Source of the DNA: Allium sativum
Taxonomy: Eukaryota; Streptophyta; Magnoliopsida; Asparagales; Amaryllidaceae
Direction: 5' to 3'
Length of the DNA: 64,000 bases
Assembly (NCBI GenBank): GCA_030737875.1
Contig: CM060920.1
Location: 482,514,861-482,578,860, forward strand
The translations under genes and the position numbers were made by a program. The notes beneath the pieces were generated by a model. That model saw nothing but the letters and a program-made list of their open reading frames with translations. It did not search any database and was not told the DNA's origin. How positions within the stretch are numbered: the stretch's first letter is position 1; the number at the start of each line of letters is the position of its first letter. Shown here one piece after another: positions 20,506 to 30,782 of the stretch.

Positions 20506-21711
20506 CCTCGAGTTGGCCATTCTCATGTTTTCTAGAAGTCATGTCCAAGTCCATGTTTCAAGCATAAACACATGTCAAATTTTAAAGTCATGTTTTCATG
20601 TTATTTAAGTTTGCCCAACTACCCATAACGTATTCCCATCGCACGTAAATTCGCATTACCGCAAGTAGATCAAAGAGGGAACATAACCATAGGACAAGGT
20701 GGGCATAAGGTGGCAAAGTCTATCACAAATTAAACATGGTGATATTTGAGGCCAAAAGGGGTTCAACATACTAGCATATGGCCTCAACATGTATGATAGC
20801 ATAAAAGGTGACTTGGCCTCAAACATGCTAAATAGCATAAGGGTGATTTGGCTACAATCATGCATAATAGCATAAGAGTGATTTGGCCACAAGCATATTA
20901 AGGAACATGAGGGGTTAAGGTTTTGCCACAAGTTAAACATGGTGGCATATGAGGCAAATGTGTTCATAAACTTGCATATTACATTATAAGCCTCAAAACA
21001 TGCATGATATCAACTTTAGCAAAATAGGTGAAACATGGCCATAAATAACATGGGACGATAGCAAGTGATTCGCATATAACGTCATATGCAAGTTAACATA
21101 AGGTTTATGAGAGTTTCTATGTTGCTTTATGCAACATTTCAAATCAAAGTTCATAGCTTTCTATGCACAAAGTCAAGGTGATAGCTTTACAAACATGCAT
21201 AGAATAAATCTATGCATAACATGATAGGATCAAAGCTCATAGTTTTCTATGCACAAAGTCAAGGTGATAGATTTACAAACATGCATAGAATAAATCTATG
21301 CATAACATTATAGAATCAAAGCACAAATCATACTTAGGCCCAAACTCAAACTTGCAACATGTCATATTTAACTTCATAGTTAGAATCTAAGAGTAGTATA
21401 GGGCTTACAATGCTATGAAGACTTATAAAATATAAATAAGATTGAGACGAAGCCACGCTAGCAACACTAAAAGCCCCAAATGAATATAAGCTCCAAGTTG
21501 TTTTGAGAAACAATAAGCTCCTTTGATTTGTATGAAGAAAGATCCTTGTTTTGATGAAGAAAGGTGGCTCTTTTACTAGCTTAGGACACTCAAACTTTCA
21601 TGATGAGGATGGAGGCCATGATATGAAGATGGAGGCCATGATCAAGAAACATTTTGGCATAGTTTAGTTGTAGGAATGATTTATGATGATTTAGGCTAGG
21701 TATTAGGGTCT

Positions 21712-21924
21712 TTTTATAGATGATTAGGTTCATTTTAGCCATAAGATTAACCCTAAATCAAATCTGAGCCATCAAATCACGTCACTAGCCAACAAAACAG
21801 GTCCAAACAGCCCAATTAAGTGCACCAGGCTGACCTGGCCGACCAGGGAGGTCGACCCCCAGGTCGACTCTAGTGTCGACCTGGTTGGGGGGAGGTCGAC
21901 CCTAGTGTCGACCCCCCTGTCGAC
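21712..21924 (-). promoter_or_regulatory. TATA box and GTCGAC array, element C 3' LTR
   Basis: TATAAAAA on the minus strand at 21712-21719. Upstream, six GTCGAC sites start at 21851, 21863, 21875, 21895, 21907 and 21919, spaced 12, 12, 20, 12 and 12. The same six with identical spacing are in the 5' LTR at 28935-29008, with TATA at 28795-28802. Confidence 0.6.
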
Positions 21925-22200
21925 CTGTCTGGGCGGGAATTTTCCCGCCCAGTCTGTTTTGTCTGAATTTGAATTCTAAATTCAAATTTGAACTGTTTTT
22001 GAACTTGAAATTTTCTGAAAATTTTGACGGGCCATAACTTGGTCATACGGACTCCGATTTTCGAAAACTCGGACTCTATTTCGCGTATTTTTCCGAGACG
22101 AACGCAATGGCACAGCCCGTTTCCCTTGATTCAGAATTTAACATTTAATTCTGCCTTGATTTATGTTATAACATGTTATTCAAAAATACGGGTTGTTACA

Positions 22201-22962
22201 TCCTCCCCACCTTAAAGGATTTCGTCCCCGAAATCTTCAAGTTAGGAAGAACGTATCCTACCATCCATCATCCATCTACTCAAAACATCATCCACAAGTA
22301 ATCATTGTCCTTAAAAGATTTCTAATGTTGTATGAACATATGCAAAAGTGTGTGTATATGCACCTATCTAATGCGAAGATCAGGTGGTTACTGATTCAGT
22401 AAACATCCTTAATGCAAAATATGTTTGTGCAATGCGTCCATATGTATGCAAATTCCTAACATAAATTATAGTCTCTACATGAGTGCACATAACATCCGTC
22501 CATATGCAACATCCATGTGATAGCATACAAGTTTCATCCATGAATAAGCATAAACACTCATGCGTATGCGGTATGAAAGTGTGTGAGCCGATCTTAGTGC
22601 CTAACGTGTATCATGCATCCACGAGTATCCACTTGCAAACACTTGCAACCACTTGCAAACATCAAGCATAACATGTTTCAAATACATGTTTCATCCAAAG
22701 GGTTTCTACCTAAGGTTCTCATGACAAGGTTAACGAGATAACCAGATAAACATGGATAGTGAAAGAAAGATATGCTGGCTAGGAAAAAGAGATCGAGAAT
22801 GTACCCTCAAAAAGAAATGGGTGAAGCGCGCGCATCTTCTCCTCGGTTTCCCGAGTTGCATCCTCTTCGGCTTCACTTTACTAACTTGACTTCTCGATTC
22901 CTCGGCTTCTTGATCTCCGTTCCCAAGATACGAATCAGAGCTCGCCTCAAGGTCGCCTCTTT
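22201..22962 (-). other. Polypurine tract and 3' non-coding region of element C
   Basis: Minus strand AAGGTGGGGAGGA (22201-22213) abuts the 3' LTR and is the plus-strand DNA primer site. The phrase before it (tttcggggacgaaatcc) is typical of plant chromovirus 3' ends. About 22214-22800 is non-coding; 22800-22962 is a frameshifted chromodomain tail following the stop at 22963. Confidence 0.8.
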
Positions 22963-23832
22963 CTATACCTCCGTGTCGTCAAGAATGCTAGGCTCAACTA
23001 CCTCGGCTGACTCATGTGGGCACTTTCGGAGATGCGAGTCGTGAAAAACATTAGGCACTCCGGCCAGCTTCTCGGCCAATTCCACCTTATAGGCCGTCTT
23101 CCCAATTCTCTCTATGATAGGGAAGGGTCCTACGAACCTTGGTGCTATCTTTCCAACTGCTCCAAAACGAATCATGTTTCGCAAAGGAGAAACCTCCATG
23201 AAAACTATATCTCCAACTTTGAATTCCAAATCTGTCCTTCGCTTGTCAGCATAGGATTGTCTATCTTGGGCCGTTTTCATCCATCTTCGAATCAACTCTA
23301 CCATCTCGGATGTGCCCCATATCATGTCGGGCTCGAGTATAAGCTCATCCATTGTCTCCCACCAACATGTTGGTGACTTGCTCGGCCTCCCATACGAAGC
23401 TTCGAATGGTGTCATTCCTATGCTTGCTTGGTAGCTGTTATTATAAACAAACTCTACAAGAGGAAGGTGGTCTTCCCAAGTACCACCAAAGTCAAGAACA
23501 CAAAGTCTCAAAAGATCTTCTAGCACCCTATTCACCCTTTCGGTTTGACCATCCGTCTGGGGGTGATAGGCTGTACTTAGATTCAATCGCGTACCCATCG
23601 CTTCTGGCAAACTATTCTAGAACTGGATGGTGAAGATTGGGTCACGACTGCTAACTATGCTGGAAGGAACTCCATGCAATCTCACTATCTCTCGAAGATA
23701 AACAGATGCTAAACCTGATACAGTCCTCTTGTTCTTTACTGGAAGGAAATGGGTGCTCTTCGTAAGTCTATCAACTATGACCCATATCCCATAAAGCCCA
23801 AATAGTTTGGTCATCTTAATGGACATCTTCAC
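22963..23832 (-). pseudogene. pol: Integrase core and C-terminal domain of element C
   Basis: Two in-frame pieces: 23617-23832 ([16 protein letters not shown] to RDPIFTIQF) and 22963-23610 (from [24 protein letters not shown] onward). The TAG between them replaces the Trp found in element A. The second catalytic Asp is lost: the motif reads VSSRDPIF instead of VSDRDPIF. The Glu in DGQTERVNR is present. The C-terminal module (KIAPRFVGPFPIIERIG, VFHDSHLRKC) is good until a stop at 22963, after which a chromodomain-like tail can be followed with further breaks. The start of the core and the zinc domain are missing. Confidence 0.9.
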
Positions 23833-24455
23833 CCCAACTATAAATCACAAACAGGCGAGTCATACTCCTTATGGGGTTTGCAACAGAACTAAGATGGAGA
23901 ATAGGACCGAGAGGATATACTTAAAAGATAGCATGCGAGTAAGCTCTACAGAATAGTAGGGGTCAAGGACATACTCTTAAAAAGAGATATAATGCACGTA
24001 TCTAGTCTTCAATCTTCTAGGCCGCATTTTCTTGTGCTTAATCCCATCGTGCCTTGACCGTCTTTCAATTTCGTAGCTCTTAATTCTTATTTCCAAAATA
24101 TGAGTTAGAACTCATTTCACCGTTGCCTCTCGTTCCACTTCCACTTATTCTTTTCCTAAAATACTTGGCTTAAACATAACTGCGTGCTCATGGTTTCATG
24201 CAAGCTTTACAAAATTCGTTAGTGAATCCTGAATCTCGTTTACATACCATATGGTATTCCACGTAGAAAAACTATCCCTTGAAAACAAATGCCACTCCAC
24301 GTTGCCAAATGTTCTTACTAGGGTGATTTCTATAACCCATGCTTAAGCGGAATGGACTATCCGCCTTAGTGGCGAACACTACTCGATTGGATTACAAATT
24401 TCCAATAAAAGTGCCAAGGGATTCTAGATAACTAATCATGACGGAACCCTAAAGG
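23833..24455 (-). pseudogene. Scrambled pol fragments of element C
   Basis: Where about 2 kb of RT, RNase H and integrase N-terminus should be, there are 620 bp of pieces. Read against element A: about 23860-23960 resembles the 3' non-coding region, 23960-24180 a second chromodomain tail, 24180-24300 a second integrase core piece, 24340-24390 a short RT piece (cggaatggactatccgcc), and 24410-24455 the protease end. All are more decayed than the flanking integrase. The best reading is a deletion followed by recombination with a related copy. Confidence 0.7.
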
Positions 24456-24869
24456 TCACACGAGATTTTCGAGGGTATTACCGAGGCGAGTCGTGAGCCT
24501 TGCAACCCTATGTTCGAAGTCAAGAATGGCTCCATAACTGGACAACCAACCCATGCCCAAAATCAACCTGTATCCCATAAACCCGAGAACATAAGCATTA
24601 CACATGAATTCTACGCTCAAGCTAGAGATATTCAAATCCATACAAATCACAGGTAGATGGGCGGAACCCCTAATTGGATTTGAAATACTAACGGGATTTT
24701 CAACTAGACTAGTACTTAGGTGCAAACTTTCAACAAGATCAGAAGAAATAAAACTGTGCGATGCGCCATTATCAAATAAGGTGCGAACAGGATAATCAGA
24801 AATATAAACAAGGCTTTCTACAGAAATACTACCTCGGTCCTGAACTGGAGCAGTGTTGAGGGCATGCAT
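24456..24869 (-). pseudogene. pol: Protease of element C
   Basis: The aspartic protease that would mature Gag-Pol. The active site reads [18 protein letters not shown], where element A has [18 protein letters not shown], so Asp and Gly are kept but the middle Ser is Asn. The GYRLILGMGWL motif near the end corresponds to [11 protein letters not shown] in A. The frame is lost after NTLEN through a one-base shift, and the homologous continuation (ISYLESLG) can be seen in another frame. It is joined in frame to gag across the TAG at 24900. Confidence 0.88.
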
Positions 24870-24899
24870 TTGCCCTCCAGAAGGTCCTGCACGCTGAGT

Positions 24900-25844
24900 C
24901 TATCCTTGCCCTTGTCCTTGCTTCTTGGGGCAATCCTTGCTAAGATGTCCAGGCTCTCCACAGTGAAAGCATTCGCCCAACTTCCTCTTCTTCTTTCTGC
25001 AATCTTTGGCTATGTGCCCAACAATCCCACAGAAGTTGCATTTTCTTGGGTCCTTTGCCTTGCTGTTGTTGGCCTTATTGCCCTTGTTGTTCTTGTTGTT
25101 CTGATTGCTCTGATTTCCTCCCCACTTGGAGTCCGTCTTCTTGGCTTGAGTCTCATTAGGGTTTACTTCTTTCTTGCCATTCTTATCGTCTCCTTGGAGC
25201 AATGCCATGTCCACTAGGCCTTCAAAAGTGGCCCCCATGGGTATATGAGATAGGGCTAAACCTTGTAATGGCTCATTCAACCCTCGTGCAAAGCGTAAAG
25301 CCTTCTTCTGGGGAGTATTAACCATGTCCAAACCGAATTGAGCGAGCTGGTTAAACTTATTCACATACTCCCTCACTGTCATGTCCCTTTGCTTCAAAGA
25401 TATAAACTTCTCCAATTGCAGATTCGCCTCAGCAGATGATAGAAACTTAAGCCCTAACCTCGTCCTAAAGTCGGCCCAAGTCTCTATAGGCCTAGTAGCA
25501 TTGGTGACCTCCCACCAATAAGCAGCTTCTTCTTTCAATAGCCACGCTGCCAACAGAACTTTTCTATGGTCTTCCACATCAAAGATGGCGAAGAGATCTT
25601 CAGTTTCTTTCAACCAATTTCTTGCCTCCACAAAAGTCTCCGTCCCAATAAAATTCTTGCCACCCATTGCCTTAAAGTCTTTGCAAACCTTAGCGAAATC
25701 TGCTTGTGGGTTCTGAGGAGGAGGAGGAGGGACCTCAGTTACGGTGGGGGTGTTTGCTGGGCCCACATCGTTGGCCCTAGCTTCCAAGTACCTCCGAAAC
25801 CATCCGGGAATGGTTACTCCCTCGGGAAGGTTAAGATCGGCCAT
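24900..25844 (-). pseudogene. gag: gag of element C
   Basis: A 314-codon open gag, the longest uninterrupted gag in the window. It starts at an ATG about 180 bases inside the primer site (MADLNLPEGVTIPGWFRRYLEARA). The capsid core shows WLKETEDLFAIF, AYWWEVTNATRPIETWADF and YVNKFNQLAQFGLDMVN. A Lys/Asn-rich linker precedes two zinc knuckles, CNFCGIVGHIAKDC and CFHCGEPGHLSKDC. It ends in TAG at 24900 and the frame then continues into protease, so pol would not be made without readthrough. The capsid itself could be intact. Confidence 0.93.
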
Positions 25845-26021
25845 ACTGAAAAAGAAAAAGATAGATTCAGAACGAGGAAACGAAGGATAGTGCTAATGGC
25901 TTTTGGGGAATAGCGTTTTAAAATAACTAGACTTTTCTTAGAAAATACTTAATTGGTTTTGAAAATAGTTTTTCAAAAGGTAAGTTTTAAAAACCTTTTG
26001 CTCAAATCTTGTAAACCTTAT

Positions 26022-26033
26022 GCTCTGATACCA
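26022..26033 (-). other. Primer-binding site of element C
   Basis: TGGTATCAGAGC on the minus strand, 2 bases inside the 5' LTR edge at 26036; initiator Met tRNA type, as in element A. Confidence 0.92.
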
Positions 26034-26035
26034 AA

Positions 26036-29000
26036 TGTAACACCCCACCTCCGCCAATGCCACTCTTGCAAGCACACTAGCTTTGGAGGGGCGTTAAACA
26101 AGGTAAACATGCATGCAGATAACACAAGACAGAACATATAAGTAAAAACAGAGTAAATAAAGCAGCGGATAAAACTAACATTTCAAAACCATAGTCAAGT
26201 TACATCAAAGTATTTGGTCATTATTTTCCACAAAACATAGTCTAGAAACATCAACTAAAAACTGGAAAGAAAATCATAAAGTAACTATCCCCAAGGTAGA
26301 ATAAAGCCATAGCGAGCTCAAGTCCAAACCGCACATGAGCTATCCAGAAAAGCAGCTAAAGATCCAAGCTAGGTACTAGTGTTCCCACCCTGTAAACCTG
26401 AGGGGGGGGGGGGAAACGGAAGAAAAGAGGTGAAAGAAAATGGGTCAGTCAAAAAGACTGGTAAGTCCTATCTACTATTAGTATAAAAACTAATAAAGTT
26501 AACTGAGCATGTAAAACAGAGATGAGATGTAGGGTGATAACTGGCATGGTGAAAAGTTAACAAGATAGATCAAGTGTGGCATCGCATATACAAGGTTAAG
26601 TTGCACCAAATGTGTACTAGTATTCCAATCCATGTCAAGTATAAACAAGAAATGATCCCTTGGCCCAAAGCTGGCCCACATCATGAGATGACCTAAATCG
26701 AGGTCCAACTACTCGGTCTAGTCGATCGGCTCCCTATAAGCCTAACTCGTCGTGTATTGGTGTCATACGGCTTAATCGTGGAATGTAGTTAACTGTGCAA
26801 GGTCCACCCCAGGGTGTATCCAGCCCAAAGGTGTAAACCACAGACACAATTCTAGCGCGCACAGTCTAAACCTACTGGTGCCCATGTTCAACTCCGGACT
26901 TAATGTGCACGACCAAGGTCCGCCTGAACAACCAGTGCACCCTTCAACCGTCTCTTTTGGTCTCTTACAATCAGTTCAGTAATCGTGCCCCACCCTAGCC
27001 TAGTCCAGGGTACCCATGATACTTCCAAGTAGGTTACTGCTGAAAAGGACCACGTAACTAGGATTTCAAGCGGGTTAAGTGTGGTTAACCCTATCCTAAC
27101 CATGTATTGAGTTAGTCAAGTGTATTCAAGCAGTTCATGACTTACCCTATCAATACATCGGGGTTAATTGGTTAAGTATTCAAGTAGTCTAGGTCTTAAC
27201 CCTACCAATCCATCGTGTTTAATTGGTTAAGTATATTCAAGTAGTCCATGACTTAACCCTACCAATCCATCGTGTTTAATTGGTTAAGTATATTCAAGTA
27301 GTCTATGACTTAACCCTACAAATCCATCGTGTTTAATTGGTTAAGTATTCAAGTAGTCCATGACTTAACCCTACCATGTGGCATTAATTAACTTAATGCA
27401 CCCCAACCTCTCACATTAGACTTTGTTGTGATTACTAGTTAAGCCGGGCGGGTCCGGGTACCTTTTACACCACAACCTAGTCTAACCTCGGGTTTTAAGT
27501 GCGACATGACCAACTACTCACATTGGGTCCTATTGCTTGTAGCCACTAGTTAAGCCGGTCGGTTCCGGATAGATTTATGCTACAAACTCAACCCAACCTC
27601 GAGTTGGCCATTCTCATGTTTTCTAGAAGTCATGTCCAAGTCCATGTTTCAAGCATAAACACATGTCAAACTTTCATGTCATATTTTCAAGTCATGTTTT
27701 CATGTTATTTAAGTTTGCCCAACTACCCATAACGTATTCCCATAGCACGTAAATTCGCATTAACGCAAGTAGATCAAAGAGGGAACATAAACATAGGACA
27801 AGGTGGGCATAAGATGGCAAAGTCTATCACAAATTAAACATGGTGATATTTGAGGCCAAAAGGGGTTCAACATACTAGCATATGGCCTCAACATGTATGA
27901 TAGCATAAAAGGTGACTTGGCCTCATACATGCCAAATAACATAAGGGTGATTTGGCCACAAGCATGCATAATAGCATAAGAGTGATTTGGCCACAAGCAT
28001 ATTAAGGAACATGAGGGGTTAAGGTTTTGCCACAAGTTAAACATGGTGGCATATGAGGCAAATGTGTTCATAAACTTGCATATTACATTATAAGCCTCAA
28101 AACATGCATGGTATCAACTTTAGCAAAATAGGTGAAACATTGCCATAAATAACATGGGATGATAGCAAGTGATTCGCATATAACGTCATATGAAAGTTAA
28201 CATAAGGTTTATGAGAGTTTCTATGTTGCTTTATGCAACATTTCAAATCAAAGTTCATAGCTTTCTATGCACAAAGTCAAGGTGATAGCTTTACAAACAT
28301 GCATAGAATAAATCTATGCATAACATGATAGGATCAAAGCTCATAGTTTTCTATGCACAAAGTCAGGGTGATAGCTTTACAAACATGCATAGAATAAATC
28401 TATGCATAACATGATAGAATCAAAGCACAAATCATACTTAGGCCCAAACTCAAACTTGCAACATGTCATATTTAACTTCATAGTTAGAATCTAAGAGTAG
28501 TATAGGGCTTACAATGCTATGAAGACTTATAAAATATAAATAAGATTGAGACGAAGCCACGCTAGCAACAATAAAAGCCCCAAATGAATATAAGCTCCAA
28601 GTTGTTTTGAGAAACAATAAGCTCCTTTGATTTGTATGAAGAAAGATCCTTGTTTTGATGAAGAAAGGTGGCTCTTTTACTAGCTTAGGACACTCAAACT
28701 TTCATGAAGAGGATGGAGGCCATGATCAAGAAACATTTTGGCATAGTTTAGTTGTAGGAATGATTTATGATGATTTAGGCTAGGTATTAGGGTCTTTTTA
28801 TAGATGATTAGGTTAATTTTAGCCATAGGATTAACCCTAAATCAAGTCTGAGCCATCAAATCACGTCACTAGCCAACAAAACAGGTCCAAACAGCCTAAT
28901 TAAGTGCACCAGGCCGACCTGGCCGACCAGGGAGGTCGACCCCTAGGTCGACTCTAGTGTCGACCTGGTTGGGGGGAGGTCGACCCTAGTGTCGACCCCC

Positions 29001-29284
29001 TTGTCGACCTGTCTGGGCAGGAATTTTCCCGCCCAGTCTGTTTTGGCTGAATTTGAATTCTAAATTCAAATTTGTACTGTTTTTGAACTTGAAATTTTCT
29101 GAAAACTTTGACGGGCCATAACTTGGTCATACGGACTCCGATTTTTGAAAACTCGGACTCTATTTCGCGTATTTTTCCGAGACGGACGCATTGGCACATC
29201 CCGTTTCCCTTGATTCAGATTTTTACATTTAATTCTGCCTTGATTTATGTTATAACATGTTATTCAAAAATACGGGTTGTTACA
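26036..29284 (-). repeat. 5' LTR of element C (3,249 bp)
   Basis: TG at 26036, CA at 29284. It is almost identical to 18944-22200 and carries the same signals: candidate splice acceptor 26398-26448, tandem repeat 27125-27372, stem-loops 27416-27485 and 27523-27596, TATA 28795-28802, GTCGAC array 28935-29008 and U3 block 29115-29194. Confidence 0.95.
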
Positions 29285-29968
29285 GCGATCGTGGCGGTAT
29301 ACTATTTTACAAAGTGGGTGGAAGCCGAACATTTGACCACGATCATAACAAAGCGAGTCATTAACTTTATTGTTAGAAATATCATATGTAGATATGGTAT
29401 ACCTCAAACTATTATCACAGATAATGGGACTCAGTTTGATAGCTCGAAATTTAAGGATTTTGTGAAAAATATCGCATCGAGAAAAAATACATCGTGGTTG
29501 CACATCCATGGTCCAATGGACAAGTCGAAGCAGTCAAAAAATTATTGTTAAATCAATCCTGAAGAAGCGATTGGAACGAGCTAAAGGAAAATGGGTTAGC
29601 GAGCTTCCCCTAGCACTTTAGGAATATCGAACCACCCATAAGACCGCCACTGGTCATACTCCTTTCGCCTTGTCTTACGGATCGAAAGTTGTCATTCGTA
29701 TAGAGCTTGAAGTTCATTCCCATAGAGCTACATATTATGATTCCTTACAAACAAAGCCCTTCTCTTGAAATCATTAGGCATATTTGATGAAAAAAGAGAA
29801 AAAAGAAACCTTCATGCCAAGGCCCATCAACGAAGGGTAGCCCGATATTACAACAAGAAGGTCGGACACAAGACCTTCTATGTTGGTGATCTTGTCCTGA
29901 AACGGATCTTCCCGACTCCCGTACATATGGGTCCCAAATAGGAAGGACCCTACGTCATCCAACATAAG
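29285..29968 (+). pseudogene. pol: Integrase core and C-terminal part of element B, continued
   Basis: Resumes in register after element C: VAVYYFTKWVEAEHLTTIITKRV, then IITDNGTQFD with the second catalytic Asp, and, after a frameshift near 29490, HPWSNGQVEAV with the catalytic Glu. The C-terminal part (TATGHTPFALSYGS, IELEVHSHRATYYD, GPYVIQH) is broken by several stops and shifts. It ends where the LTR of element D begins; ATAAG at 29964-29968 is the left target duplication. Confidence 0.87.
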
Positions 29969-30666
29969 TGTTAGATCCAAAATTGGCTCTAACACCCAAA
30001 CTAGTAAAGATTCTAATGAAATGAAAATTAAAACGAAGAAAACACACAATTTATAGTGGTTCAGCGTTAAATAGCCTATGTCCACTTTTTCTTCTTTTTT
30101 GATTTATGTCTTGAATGCGAGTACAATAATGATTTTCACTCAATTCTCACTCATTTTATACATTGATTCTCTCAATTTCCTTCACAATATGACTTGAAAG
30201 ATGATTGGAGGCTGAATGAGTTGATAAAATTCGGGTTGCAAAGTAGTTTCAATCCTGAAAGTGCCAAAATATCCTTCCAAATGCGTCTTAATGGGGTATT
30301 TATAGGTGTAAAATCATCCTGGAACCGGATTAGTTCTGGTCCACGTGGCCTTCATCCCGTCACTTTCGGGTTCAGATGGATTCTAGTGAGGACAACACAT
30401 CTGGTTAGTGGCCATCGTGGGTTGAACGTGTGTGTAACCACCCCGACTCTTAAGGAGAACGTGTGAGTGAAGCTGCTGACATCCTGGGCTCGGATCGGAT
30501 AGGCTATTAAATGGGGTTCGAATCGGCCTTGCTACTTCCGATCCGACCTGGTTCTCTCTTTCCTCTACAGCTTTGTGAGCCCGATCTGATCCAGTTGTCT
30601 GGCAAGGTGTTCTTCATTATTTGATCTTCTAGCTTTGTGTAGTCTATTTCACAAAGTAGGCTAAAA
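29969..30666 (-). repeat. 3' LTR of element D (698 bp)
   Basis: Starts TGTTAGATCC; its far edge reads ggctaaaa where the partner has ggctaaca, so the terminal CA is mutated. The TATA box (minus CTATAAATA) is near 30297-30305. The polypurine tract lies next to the edge at 30670-30678 (AGGGGGAAA on the minus strand). The edge is also rich in atcggat/gatccga motifs. Confidence 0.92.
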
Positions 30667-30678
30667 AATTTCCCCCTG

Positions 30679-30782
30679 AAGGGATGCTTCTATCGAAGAT
30701 GGAGCGTGCCTTGACATCATCTGTTCATTGGTCTTTGAATTTGAATCGTTGAAAAGTCGTTTCCATTGACGTATAGTGATAT
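30679..30782 (-). other. Element D interior left of element E
   Basis: About 100 bp of non-coding sequence next to the polypurine tract. It ends with GATAT (30778-30782), the left target duplication of element E. The same interior resumes at 43336. Confidence 0.8.

Larger units (their letters stand above)
18944..22200 (-). repeat. 3' LTR of element C (3,257 bp)
   Basis: TG at 18944, CA at 22200. It pairs with 26036-29284. In it are a CAG/pyrimidine-tract signal (19306-19357), a tandem-repeat patch (20031-20290), twin stem-loops (20326-20394 and 20432-20505), a duplicated segment of about 85 bp (21140-21310), a TATA box (21712-21719), a GTCGAC array (21851-21924) and the conserved U3 block (22031-22110). 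It has an extra short duplication near 21608-21642 (gatggaggccatgat repeated) compared with the other LTR. Confidence 0.95.
18944..29284 (-). mobile_element. Element C: Tekay-like chromovirus nested in element B
   Basis: A complete minus-strand insertion with 3' LTR 18944-22200, polypurine tract 22201-22213, interior, Met-tRNA primer site and 5' LTR 26036-29284. Target duplication: GTGAT at 18939-18943 and GCGAT at 29285-29289, one base different. Removing the element restores an integrase reading in B. The two LTRs are nearly identical over 3.25 kb, so the insertion is the youngest complete one here. The interior keeps gag, protease and integrase but has only a scrambled remnant of reverse transcriptase and RNase H. 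It cannot have copied itself. Confidence 0.95.

Noticed and set aside
29774..30085. 103-residue minus-strand ORF spanning the border of B and D
   Set aside because: It crosses an insertion junction and is antisense to the integrase of B, so it is a shadow.
29969..30666. Solo LTR or 3' LTR of element B
   Set aside because: Its orientation is opposite to B, it breaks the integrase of B, and ATAAG pairs it with the LTR at 55333-56026, so it belongs to D.
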